Shown here piece after piece: positions 1 through 10,495 of a stretch of DNA of 64,000 nucleotides. The stretch is from the NCBI GenBank assembly GCA_000320605.2, contig KB445795.1, positions 979-64,978 on the forward strand. Reading direction: 5' to 3'. This DNA is from Gelatoporia subvermispora B (taxonomy: Eukaryota; Basidiomycota; Agaricomycetes; Polyporales; Gelatoporiaceae). A model generated the notes under the pieces. It did not search any database, had not been told where the DNA came from, and worked only from the letters and a program-made list of their open reading frames with translations. Positions within the stretch are counted from its first letter, which is position 1; each line of letters opens with the position of its first letter. Both the position numbers and the translations under genes were made by a program.

Positions 1-120
1 CCCTAACCCTAACCCTAACCCTAACCCTAACCCTAACCCTAACCCTAACCCTAACCCTAACCCTAACCCTAACCCTAACCCTAACCCTAACCCTAACCCT
101 AACCCTAACCCTAACCCTAA
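1..120. repeat. Telomere, 20 units of CCCTAA
   Basis: Twenty uninterrupted copies of the C-rich hexamer start at base 1 and stop at base 120, where unique sequence begins with GCACCAGAGC. This is the C-rich strand of a TTAGGG telomere read inward, so the window starts at a true chromosome end (or the point where the assembly ran into the telomere). No degenerate units are seen. Confidence 0.99.
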
Positions 121-375
121 GCACCAGAGCTATTATTTATTGTTAGAGATGGGTTCCCGGCCACTTCGCTAGCTGAGATAGGCCTTGAGACAATCCCTAC
201 ACACACCTCTCCTGTGCGACCGATTCCAACAATATATGATACCAATTACAAGCCTGTGCTAAAAGTGGCTCCCACGGTATCTAACTATCCTTTGAAGCTG
301 TTTTAACGGTACTGTCGTCCTGTGCTAACCTCCCATAGCCGTTCCTATTCGTTCTATGTTATGTTGTTTATTGTG

Positions 376-392
376 GCTGCTGCTGCTGCTGC

Positions 393-432
<40 letters not shown>

Positions 433-443
433 GCTGCTGCTGT
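376..443. repeat. GCT/GTT trinucleotide microsatellite
   Basis: Runs of GCT change into a long run of GTT and back to GCT. The long open frames over this tract translate to poly-Ala/Val on one strand and poly-Asn/Ser on the other; they are products of the repeat and not credible genes. Confidence 0.9.
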
Positions 444-500
444 CGTTGATGTTGCTATAAGTGTCGCTATCTGCTTTTCCCTTCACGTCTGTCTCCAGTT

Positions 501-531
<31 letters not shown>
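501..531. repeat. CTCCTG hexanucleotide microsatellite
   Basis: About five perfect copies of a CTCCTG unit lie about 60 bases inward of the GTT tract. It is simple subtelomeric sequence with no coding support. Confidence 0.85.
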
Positions 532-532
<1 letters not shown>

Positions 533-600
533 ATCCATACATGTATGCTGTATGCTCTCATCGCCGTCGGTCCTTGCTCTTCTCGTTGTCACCTGTGAGA

Positions 601-895
601 TCGTGACGGGTAAGCGCCGACCCTGTGTGACACTCTGGGCCATGCAGGCGCCGCCCCTGTGACACCCTGGGCCGGGTAGGCGTGGACCCTGTGACGACCT
701 GTGACAATCGGATCACACTAGGGTCCGGGTAGAGGTGGTCCGCAAGAGGTGCCCCATAACCCTAAGAGTCTATATAAGACGAAACGGGTTTGCTGGGTGG
801 TTCCCCAGCTCGTTGACCCTCGTCGACACTAACACAGGTAGTCTTCAAGACTAGGATAAGTATCCATCGCACCCCTCACTTCGCTCGGGGTGCCA
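601..895. mobile_element. LTR-like remnant (possible solo LTR)
   Basis: The segment begins with two or three diverged copies of a roughly 35-base unit of the type CCCTGTGACACCCTGGGCC. It then carries a TATA-like TCTATATAAGAC at about 769-780, and ends with a perfect 7-bp inverted repeat, GCACCCC (869-875) and GGGGTGC (887-893). A promoter-like core followed by a terminal hairpin resembles the U3-R-U5 order of a solo LTR. No gag-pol, primer-binding site or clear target-site duplication is visible, so this could instead be unrelated subtelomeric repeat. Confidence 0.35.
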
Positions 896-910
896 CCTAA
901 CCCTAAGCAC
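896..910. repeat. Interstitial telomeric tract with the same junction as the telomere
   Basis: CCTAACCCTAAGCAC here is identical to bases 110-124, the last telomere units plus the first four unique bases. A shorter ATAACCCTAAGAG also lies at 757-768. The rest of 911-1,109 shows nothing recognisable. Confidence 0.8.
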
Positions 911-1109
911 AACGTGAGGAGTATCGAAGAATGAGTGTGTGTAGTATACAGCAGAATACAACAACGATGATCGATCTACATCCTACTCGCACATGCAACT
1001 CATTATACAAATGCATCATTCCCTTCTTCATCAGTCACCCCGTCCCATCTTCTGCTAACTCATATCTGCCGCTCCCGATGGCATCCGCTTAAGCAAGAGG
1101 TACGAACGA

Positions 1110-3076
1110 TCACGCACGCGGCACAGCAGCAGGCGACTGCTCCCTCCCAGAGGCGCGTCCTGACAAGCTAACCCACGACTCGCCCACGCCGGAGCCGTAC
1201 CCAGAGTTGCTCTCCACATCAGCATCCGATCCTGTCTCCGACAGCTGCTCATGCTCCTGTTCCCCATCCGAGACTCGAGGCAGCTCCTCGGGCTGTTGAG
1301 CAGACTTTTCGCCTTGAGGTGCCGTGGGCTGCGCGGTTGACGCAGGTTGGACAGGCGGGAGCGGTTGCGAAGGAATTGCACGTGGAGGGACAAGGAGGAA
1401 GCCGTTCCGGAGAGTGCTGAGGAAGTGCGGGAGATTGAGGAGCGCATCGAGAATGAGCGGCGGGAGGTACGATGCAAGGGCATAGGTCCCAGCTGTGTAC
1501 ATATCACGTCAGCACACAATCCACCACACGACACGCTCCAGACTCACCTCCTGCTCCGACAACCACTCGACTTCCGAAGACGTATTCCCGCAAGCGGCCC
1601 AATCCGAGCTTTAGCACGGCCGCAACACTCGTTACGTTGCTCTTCTGTCCATTACTGACGATGTCCACCAGAGTCTGCACAAAGACCGACGCGTCGGTCG
1701 GCTTCCTGTGCACACCATGCTGCGCAGCCTGAACCGCGCTCACAAACGCGGTGCCATACGCGGCCGCCTCGCCCGGTGTCCACTCCTGCATCAAGCTCGC
1801 CGGATCCGCCCCGCGCGTAACCTCCGGCCCAACATCGCCGACGGAGCCAACGTCCACGGTGATGACCTTGATGTTCCTCAGAGAACCCGTCGAGTCCGAA
1901 AGCGCAGCCATGCGGATCTCGCGCCTGAGCACCTCGACACCACGGAGAGTCGCAGCAGCACTCATGGCCTGCGCGCCGCAGAATGGAACGCCGACGCGAG
2001 CGGCGATAGCCGGGAGGCACACCACGATGCTCTTCTTGCCCTTGCCCTGGCTGACCGCGTCGCGCGCACGTGCGGGGGACGCACGTAAGAGCGGGAGGAG
2101 TGTCTGGAACAGTTGGAACGGAGTGATGTGCGTCGCCTGGAGGTGTGCAGCGTAGTCATGTGCTGGAAGGTGCTCGAGCGGAGACGGAGGGGCGGCGGGA
2201 GGAAGGAGCGGGAGAAGACAGATGATGGAATGGACATGCGGGTGTGATGAGGGGGAGACATGCGGATCGCCTGCAGCAGTAATGGGGAAGCGGCGAGACA
2301 GCGTCGAGGACAGCGAGCGCAGGAAGTAAGGAATAGTGTCGGGCTGTAAAACGGTCAGATGCCAGGTAGAGGTGCTAGTGCTTGGTCTGGACTCGCCTCG
2401 GAGGGATCCAGGACGAGAGCGCGGACGTAACCGTTGCACGCTTGCTCGATCTTGTCCGCGGCCTCTGGAGTAGACACGGAGGCAATGACAATGTAACCCT
2501 TCTTCTCTAGTTCTAGAATGAGAGGGAGACCGGACGCGACATCTCCTCCGAGCACGACTTTGGTACGAAAGGAGGTCAGCAATGTTCACGAGGCAGCGTA
2601 AGCTATGACTCACTGATGACCTGTTTCGTCTCTCCGCTCGAGGTCAATTTGACCTTCTTCGCCCTCGTCGAGTTCACGAATTTAATCGAACCGTATCCAA
2701 CGAGGAGGCTCGCTCCGACGATACCGATACCGATACCTGCGGTGCGCCAGGGGTGCTCCGCGACCCAGTCCGCCGATTTATCCCAGAACGTTCTTGGTGG
2801 TGGAGGTGGCGGCGGGGGAGGGGGCACTTCAAACGTCCCGAGGCCGGGGATGTGGATGTCGTTGAGGGAGGGGAGAGACTGCGGACCAAAGCGGAGGACG
2901 TCCTCCCAAAGGCGCTGGATGGCCTCGCTGACGCGGGGCATGTCGGGCGTCGCCGCAGACAGCGACGAATAGATGAGCTCCTCGAGGGACTGGAGATAGT
3001 CCTCGATCTGCTCGATGGTGGGCACGACGGTGGGCATCGTAGGCGGCGGCGAGGACGGTGTTAGGAGCAAGGACAA
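1110..3076 (-). CDS. DUF1776 family protein
   Basis: Spliced exons complement(1110-1492, 1548-2343, 2397-2557, 2614-3076) give 600 residues in one frame. The family (DUF1776) is fungal and related to short-chain dehydrogenases; its biochemical role is not established. The N-terminus is followed by a proline run and one membrane segment near residues 118-140 ('GIGIGIVGASLLVGYG'). A Rossmann-like start follows ('VLGGDVASGLPLILELEKKG'), then the long conserved body ending near 'AGTYALASYLP'. The C-terminal 90 residues are acidic, Ser/Gln-rich and probably disordered. The intron 2344-2396 only fits the protein ('LDPSEPDTIPYF') if its donor is GC rather than GT (GCGAGT). Start at 3076 is the first Met; 'MPTVVPT' a little downstream is an alternative. 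A single membrane anchor suggests an organelle or ER membrane protein. Confidence 0.85.
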
Positions 3077-4009
3077 GCCTCGACGCGGGGACTCTTCTCA
3101 GCCACCGGCCCCAGAACGCGCACGCGTCTCGGCCAAGGTCGCATCCAGACCTTGCCTCTCCCCTCGTCGTCGTCGCCGTTCTGCTCGTCGTGAATTCCCT
3201 TTGCTCGCTGTTCAAGGCGTTCTCCAAGGTTTCCAGATTGATATGCGCACTAGTCGACGGCTTGCTAGGCACCGACCGGACTGGGCAATGCGCTAACCTT
3301 TGACAAGACCGCACAACGTTCTGCGACTGAAACAAGCGCTGCAAAGATATTCGAGGGTGCTCCGCGATGCACAGGAACTGAATCAGACAGCGCACTCTGC
3401 CCTGAGTTGTCGTAGTCCCGGTAGAAAGCTCACATTCAGACTGCCAGCTTACCCTTTTTATCGTCGTCACCGTCAATGCTATGCTCGCTGCTGTCGCCGA
3501 AGTACGCATCCCTGGATGTGATATGCTAGGCAACGTCCTGATTGGGCACTTAGCTAGCCTAGCACAAGACCTATCCAGTTCTCCATGACTGAAACAAGCG
3601 CTATGGCGACATGCAAGTTATACTGTCATTGCCCCTGTCCTCTTCAAGGCACCTGTTGTACACTGATCTGGTCGTTCGACCCGCGCAAGAACTGATGCCG
3701 GTCAATGACCATGGACGTCTGAACCCCGCTACCCACGCTCCGCACCTGGATAGTTCACAATACACAGCGCTGAAACAGGTATTATCCTCGGCCCTGAATG
3801 TGCCACCTATCCTGTCCTCGATAGAGACCTTGCAGTGGGCTCGCGATCGTAATAACTAGGTACAAGAGCACCGCCTCAACCAGCCCGGGCTCAGACTGCA
3901 TCCACTGCGACAAGCTAGGCTGGATCTCCGCTTCACTACCGAAGGCTTATATCCTACCCGGTAGTCTGCTACGTCTGGTGCGTCCCTCGTTTTCCTCGTC
4001 GCAAGCAAG
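3077..4009. other. Intergenic, diverged repeats
   Basis: No credible gene. A short motif around CTGAAACAAGCGCT occurs near 3,330 and 3,595 with similar flanks (CTAGGCA...GACTGAAACAAGCGCT), and a weaker copy (GCGCTGAAACAGGT) lies near 3,768. This suggests an old tandem duplication of about 265 bases. The part next to 3,077 is the likely promoter of the DUF1776 gene and the part next to 4,009 that of the aminotransferase. Confidence 0.5.
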
Positions 4010-5693
4010 ATGTCTAGTAGCACTCCTCTCGATTTGTCGCACCACCTCTCATCGGAAGCCAAGGCTCGCATTGCGAATCCGATGAAGTCGATTTGGAAAT
4101 TGATCCAGCAAAGGCCGGACGTGGTGATGCTAGCAAACGGCGCGTCTCTGCACCACATCTACCAGCTCAATGGCTGACACTCCCTCAGGCGATCCGCATC
4201 CCTCCCTCTACCCGCTCCGCAAGGTTGAGTTCGAGCTCGCCTCCACAACACACGGAGATCCCGTCCGGACATGGACCTCCCTCGGTCCCGCCGCACCTTC
4301 TGTGCTCCTCAGCTCCTCCACCTCCTCGCCGAGCGCGTTGCCGCTCAATCTCGCACTCCAATACACCAACGGCGCCGGCCGTCCCGAGGCGCAGCGTGCC
4401 GCTACGACGCTTACGCAGTTCTACCACGCCCCGCCGGACCACGTCACCACGCTCACGCTGGGCAACTTTGACGGCGTCACAAAGTGTTTCCGTCTGCTGG
4501 GCGAGTCGGGAGACAGCCTCCTCGCGGACGAGTTCGCGTTTCGTGCGATCACGAACGCGGCAGCGCCGCAGGGCGTGCGTTGGGTGCCTGTGAGCATGGA
4601 CGAGGGTGGGATGGTGCCGGAGCGCTTGGAAGCGATTCTCGATGGGTGGGAGGAGAGGATGGGGAGGAAGCCGCATGTGCTGTATACCGTTCCGTAAGTC
4701 GCGAATACCTGACGTTCCTGGACGCTGACGAAGTTTCCCTGTAGCTGTGGACAGAACCCGACGGGAACCACGCTCAACATCGAACGGCGCCGCTCGATCT
4801 ACGCGATTGCACAGCGGCACGACCTGATTATCATCGAGGATGGTGCGTTGCGGACTGCATGTCCCACACACCCTGTTGCTCACGTCGCAGTTTATCCGAC
4901 AGATCCATACTACTTCCTGCAGTACCCGCCCGACCGCATCACCCCTCACCCGCTCGTGCCCTCCTTCCTGTCCCTCGACACCGACGGGCGTGTCATCCGT
5001 CTGGACAGCCTTAGCAAGGTGCTCGCACCTGGCCTGCGCCTCGGGTGGCTGACCTCCTCGAGTGCATTCCACGCACACCTCATCGCGCTCACGGACTCGT
5101 CAACCCAGCACCCGCACGGGCTCGGACAGGCATTCCTCGCGGAGCTGCTCAGCCCGAGCGGGTGGGGCCTCGCCGGGTTCGACAGGTGGGTGGACAGCCT
5201 GCGCGGGGAGTACCGGCGGCGGCGAGACTTCTTCATGCATGAGTTTGAGAGGCGAGTGGCCGTGCCGACGGGCGTGCTGGCGAGCGCGTGCGCGCCGGAG
5301 GCGGGGATGTTCGTGTGGATCAGAGTGTGCATAGAGAGGCACCCTCGTTATCTGGGTAATCTCGACGTGCAGGGTGAAGCGACTGGGAGGGCAAGGACTA
5401 ACGGAGCACAGCTCATGGAAGAGCTGTTCCTGCGGTGCCTCGACAGCGGGCTAGTGATCGTCCCCGCGTCTGTATTTGCACTCTCAAGGGACCCGGAGAG
5501 GCTGGAGAGGGATGATTCGGCCGTCCCGATAGAAGATGTGAGTGTCTCATACTATTGGCTCCTAGCAACTGAACTGATTGAGTCTGTTTAGCGATCGAAT
5601 TTCCTGCGTGCAACGTTTGCGGGCACCGAGGAGACAATGTGCCGCGGACTTGAGATTCTGGGGGAGGTCATCGGGAATTTTTTTGGTGGCTAG
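4010..5693 (+). CDS. Aromatic/2-aminoadipate aminotransferase (Aro8/Aro9 type)
   Basis: Exons 4010-4139, 4189-4693, 4745-4842, 4903-5537 and 5592-5693 join in frame to a 489-residue fold-type I PLP enzyme. It transfers amino groups between aromatic (or 2-aminoadipic) amino acids and 2-oxo acids in the cytosol. Visible signatures are the N-terminal 'VMLANGDPHPSLYPL', the 'NPTGTTLN' turn, the 'IIIEDDPYYFLQYP' stretch that contacts the cofactor, and 'LDSLSKVLAPGLRLGW', whose Lys carries PLP. The first intron (4140-4188, 49 nt) begins GCGCGT, the only way to restore 'LANGDPHP', so it is a GC-AG intron. The other introns are GT-AG. Length and motif order are normal for the family. Which substrate dominates (Tyr, Phe, kynurenine or aminoadipate) cannot be told from sequence. 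Confidence 0.92.
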
Positions 5694-5997
5694 TGAATCC
5701 ATGTAACCTTAGAAATTGTATGTAGCCTAGAGACTATTCATCACGAACATTTATCTTCGAGCTCGAAGACATCCGCGTCGGAGGGTACTTGGGTCACTGT
5801 GTCGGTCGCGGGTCGGCGCTACTGCGGGCGAACCTGGTGCTATCATCATGCACAACTTGACTTCGTCTTCTACCAACTCACCTCAAGTCGACGGTCCTGA
5901 GCAGACCGTGACTAGACTGGATCCTTAGACTTTACAATTGATTGGGTACTCTACTCACACCCACTGAACTCGCGCCAGCGCGTCTTGACTCTTCTCA
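5694..5997. other. Intergenic
   Basis: About 300 bases between the aminotransferase stop and the ATG5 start. No ORF or repeat stands out; it should hold the aminotransferase 3' end and the ATG5 promoter. Confidence 0.6.
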
Positions 5998-7613
5998 ATG
6001 ACGTCCTACACAACCCGCCACGCGCCATCTGCGTTCACAACTCCCGCGTCGACCGCGCTCTTCCGTCGACTCACCTGGGAGGGAACCGTGCCCATCGAGG
6101 TGCGCGTCGACCCGAAGGAATTACCCGCAAATAGCGACCGCGGGCTCGAGTGCTACTACCTTCAGGCCGCGCGCGTGTCCTACCTCCCGCTGATCGTCCC
6201 CGAGATCAGGCGATTCCTCACTGACGTCGTGTTCGACGATGCCGCAGCGCGCGCGCTGAAGGAGGAGGACTGGTGGTTCGAAGCGGACGACGGGGCGCTG
6301 CTGAAGTGGTGGGTGGCGCAGACATCTGCCTGGCTATCGCACTTGGGTGCTGACGAGCTCTAACCTGCAGGCATTGGCCAATCGGACTCATATACGACTA
6401 TCACACAATCGCCTCGTCCATCCGCCCTGCAGCGCCCTCGCAGCAAGCCGCCCCTCTTCGTCTAACGCTGCACCTCGCCTCTCCACCGACCGACAAGCTG
6501 CTGCTATCACCGAGCGCAGAGGCATGCAAGCAGGCCTTCATGGGTCAAATGAAGGAGGCCGACTTTCTGCGGTGGGGAAACACGAAGCGGATGACGGGCC
6601 TCCGCAAAGCTGAGCAGGACGGACTCTGGGAGGGTATCAAGGAGCGTGAGTCGCGTTTGCTATCTATTCATCTCGGCATCTTCTTGTTTCTATGGTTATC
6701 ACTCTCTGAGGGGCGATATCCTCTGGGAAATGGTCCCCGGTACTGCCCCGGGGTGCTGCTGGCGAGTGGATCGCCCGCTTTGCCAAACGAGTGAATGCAT
6801 CGACATAATACAGCCATGTTGGGGAGCCAGTACGGGACCCTCTTACTATCTGCGGTGATCTTCTGGGAACAAGATACCTACTAGCAGCTCTGGGCCCAGT
6901 CGCCTGGAAGTTGGGCTTCGTCTCTAGGGATCTTACCCAGACTCTGTAGAGATGTGCTGATGGATTCTCCCCGAATTTGTGGAGGTTCTATCAATGACTG
7001 TGCTCATCGATTGTTCCGACATATTCCCTCCCTTCTCACAATGCTGAGCTGAAACGGGCGTTGTGCCTATAGATAACTTTGACGAATATTGGCGAGTGGC
7101 AGCCAAGGTGACACCAACAACTGCGGCATCCCGCTCGTACTCGCCGCCTCCACCTTCTGCGACAGGCTCGTTGCACACACGTCCGCCATCAGCAGATCCA
7201 GGTTCTTCCGGACAACCAGACAAAGATGGCGCGTTCAACGTGCGGAGCGTGCCCGTACGGATATACCTCCCTGACGGGCCTGTCCTCCAAGACCTCGTGC
7301 CGCCAATGTTAGATGATGGTGCGTCCTGTCGGTCGCTGATTAATGAATGCGCTATGGTTGGCGCAGAGCTGACGTCTGCGTTCACACAGGCATAGTACAC
7401 ACGCTCGCCCACTTCCTCTACACACATCTTCCGCTGCTCTTCCCCCCGCCTGGAGCGAGCACGGTGGGTCATCGAGAGCTTGCATACCCACTCGTGCAAG
7501 GGGTCCCAGTACCCGGAGAGGCAGAAATGGCGTGGCTTGGCGCATGCATGGCTGGTGCAGACGGTTGGGTGAATGTCTGCGTGGGATTGGTGCGCGACAG
7601 TCCGCGATTCTGA
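5998..7613 (+). CDS. ATG5: Autophagy protein Atg5
   Basis: Exons 5998-6308, 6371-6645, 7073-7318 and 7390-7613 give 351 residues. Atg5 is covalently joined to Atg12 and, with Atg16, forms the E3-like complex that lipidates Atg8 on the growing autophagosome membrane. The N-terminal ubiquitin-like fold starts at 'RLTWEGTVPIEVRVDP', with 'GLECYYLQAARVSYLPL' and 'HWPIGLIYDYHT'. The helical part has 'QMKEADFLRWGNTKRM', whose Lys (about residue 165) matches the Atg12-conjugated Lys of the family. The C-terminal ubiquitin-like domain covers 'VRSVPVRIYLPDGPVLQ' to the end. A Pro/Ser-rich linker (about residues 205-245) is longer than in yeast. The third exon is preceded by a 427-nt intron, very long for this locus. 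Confidence 0.95.
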
Positions 7614-8574
7614 GATTGTCAGATTGATATCACGTGACTTCACGAGTGACGGAATATGGAGACGCCGGGAGATTACAGCTTAACTGGTTGCGCTATGCTT
7701 CGCTGTACTTTATTGTTAGAATACCCTCCACGTAGTTGTCTGGATCAATGCGTTTCAGCTGATACATTGCACGTTACAGACGAGGATGAATGACGCGCTA
7801 CAGTGGCCGATCACGACCGTAGTGCCCGCTTTCCGACACTGCGGCCCGACGAACCACCCTCGCTGTTGCTCTCGCCCTCCGTCTGTGCTGAATCAAAGTT
7901 CTACTTACCTCTGAACCATTCATGCAATCTACGCTGTGTTTGACAGGCCTAACGACGAGCAGAAATTCTAGGGAGCAAACGCAAATCCTACAACCACTCC
8001 GCTGAGGCGCTGCGCCATCAGAGCAGGTGATCCGTCTTCGCAACGGTGGAACAGCCCGCCCCCATCAGTATCATCCAATTTGACGGATTCGCTGAACGTG
8101 CTGGATGCCATCACGATTCTGCTCTCATCGCGAGCTCTTCTATCTCATGTACACGCGCAACGGAAGCTTGCCCCTGCGTCCCCACCCTCCCCAGTCCGTG
8201 GACCAACCTCTGCGCATGCCGTGATGCACGTACGAACGACGCCTTCGACTCCCTCGTGCGTCGCACTGCTCCCAGGATATCACTGACGCGTACTCAGGCG
8301 CTCCGCACGGGCGGGAATCAAAACGTAGCGATGCCTCAGACTCGCGCCACCCCGAGAGATCATCTTTTGCATCTGTCACCCGCCAGGGCTCTGCAGATTC
8401 CTCAAGACCACTGGGAGCCTAGCGCCCTTTTCAGTTGGCTTCTCCCTGATCCTCTTTGATCCTCTCCAGAGACTCCGCACTGGACCTGCCCTCAGTGGCC
8501 AACTTCAGTCGTATTCCTGGTTATTAGCTTGGCCGCGGGCCCTGGTCTGCTGGCAGGCAGCGCCCCTCCTCGTA
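7614..8574. other. Intergenic, nothing recognised
   Basis: Short overlapping open frames on both strands show no domain or conserved motif. The last 100 bases should be the promoter of the DUF6533 gene. Confidence 0.5.
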
Positions 8575-10009
8575 ATGGATCCGATTACGTCCCTCCGCGA
8601 CCTCTTTGCGACGCGATGGCTCACCGGTATGTCCTGTAGCCTTTTCGGCACTGCAGAGCTCTGAGTGTGCGTTATCTTGCAGCCGCCGGTCTTGCAGGGC
8701 TAGCGTACGATCATGTCTTGACGTTCGAAGATGAAGTACACCTCGTCTGGATGGCCCCGCACTCATTCGCGAAATGGGCTTTCCTCCTGAATCGATATCT
8801 CGTTCTGATCGTGCAAATCTTAGTTAACTGCGGTGCGCTATACGGGTTCTATCACTTCTTGCTCGTATGCTGGTATGCTGATGATTTCCCATCTCAGTGA
8901 TGAGCGGCTTCTCTGGAATAGTCTTGTCAGATACAGTAGGTGTATTTTTCTCACTTAACCGATCAATGCCGAACTCAACGGCCACAGACGCAAGTATTTC
9001 GCAACATCTCCTGCAAGCCAAGCGTTAGATCTTTACTCTGAACCCGACAGATGCAAACATATGCTAGCGTCATTCTCGTTGGTCGCCATACCTTCAATTG
9101 GTATCGGCAACATCCTCGTCCTACAGCGCATCGTGATTCTCTGGGATCATCGTGCGGTACGTACATCAGATCGGCAAGTTACATTGCTTCTTGACATATC
9201 CTCACGTTGCAATCTACAGGCCATAGTCAAAGTCATGATGGCCGGATTCTTACTCGGATTTGGGGCGCAGATGATTGCAATGTGTTTCGTGGTGAAGCGA
9301 ATAACTCGTACGCATTCTCTGGCAATAGTCCAACACCACTGAAGCTAATTTTCTCCCGTCGCCCGACAGCAACCGTCATGTGGTCGCCCATCGCGGAAAC
9401 ATGCGTTATCACAGAATCTAATGTATTGATCGTTGTTGTCTGGGGATCTGCTGTAAGTCGTCCCGGATTATGTTACACGGGAGATCCTTGAGCGTTTTTT
9501 TTCGTCGTATCAGATGATTTTTGAGGTCCTCGTATTAATCTCAACAACGCTGAACGCTCTTGATCGACCACGCACGGCGCACGAAGGTCTCGCTGACGTG
9601 TTGCGTCGCGATGGAATTCAATATTTTGGTGTAAGCTTCTCGACGTTTCCGATAATTGGTGGCTGATCACAGTCCTGCAGGTCATTACGTGCCTCAGGAT
9701 ATTCAATCTTGTTCTTTCTGGTTTCGCAATTGACCGCCCTTCATTGATTTACCTGGCAGCCTTGTACGTGTATCGTTATTTCTCTTATCTCCGATACTCA
9801 AGCTATGATTTGACGCCAGTTTTGTCTGGGCAATGACTTCTACCGCCATCAGTCGCTTGCTGCTGAATCTCCGGCGCGTCGAAGTTGAGAGTGGCGTGCC
9901 TCAAATATCTGGCCGTTCCTCTCCATTTGCATTGCAGATTCAACATCGTCACGGGAAGGGAAGCATGGGCGGGGCAGTCGAGATAGAGATGGACATATGG
10001 ACGTCCTAA
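8575..10009 (+). CDS. DUF6533-type multi-pass membrane protein
   Basis: A gene of many short exons. The start 'MDPITSLRDLFATRW' (8575-8626) joins at 8683 to 'AAGLAGLAYDHVLTFEDEV', followed by 'FAKWAFLLNRYL', the typical N-terminal DUF6533 block. Later exons supply further hydrophobic helices: 'SLVAIPSIGIGNILVLQRIV', 'VMMAGFLLGFGAQMIAM', 'MIFEVLVLISTTLNALDRPR' and 'FVWAMTSTAISRLLLNLRRV'. That is about seven predicted membrane segments in the usual family order. The stop at 10007-10009 follows a short polar tail. This is one of the largest uncharacterised families in Agaricomycetes; no function is established. Exon joints between about 8,898 and 9,060 were not resolved with confidence. The gene looks intact otherwise. 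Confidence 0.8.
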
Positions 10010-10495
10010 GTATTTATATATATTCTATACCCCTGTAATTGTGTGGGTCAAGCCTTGAATTGTTGTTCGAAAATGTACCAACAGCTTTTCATCTCGAGGT
10101 CTTGCCAATGACTATAGGATGCATTGGCAAGTCATACAGCGGATTATTCAGTCGGGGACGGCAAGGGAGGTAGGCTTCAATCCTGAGGAGGCGCAATGAC
10201 GGATAGAGTCAGCTCACGCTCAATAGAACTCGATCGACATCTGTGCTGACAACGCACATTGATTCGACACACAGGTTCATCTGGTTGCTGGTATGCAGAT
10301 GGCAGTGGGTGTCATCAGTAATCTGAGTAGAAGAACAACGCGACGGTTTTCGCCGTTGTGTTACCTCGAACCTCTATATGCATACGACCTACTTCCCGCC
10401 GCGTTCATCACGTGCGCCTACGCGTGACTCGGGGGCTTCAAGTTTATTGTATAACATCACAGCCTGTGCCTAGCTCTCTCTTACCGTTGACCTCG
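10010..10495. other. Intergenic
   Basis: Nothing recognised. An open frame continues upstream from the presumed HNH start without family-like sequence, so the boundary between 5' UTR and coding sequence is uncertain. Confidence 0.5.

Noticed and set aside
322..606. Open frames giving poly-Val/Ala and poly-Asn proteins
   Set aside because: They are translations of GTT/GCT and CTCCTG microsatellites next to the telomere; no start context, domain or exon structure.
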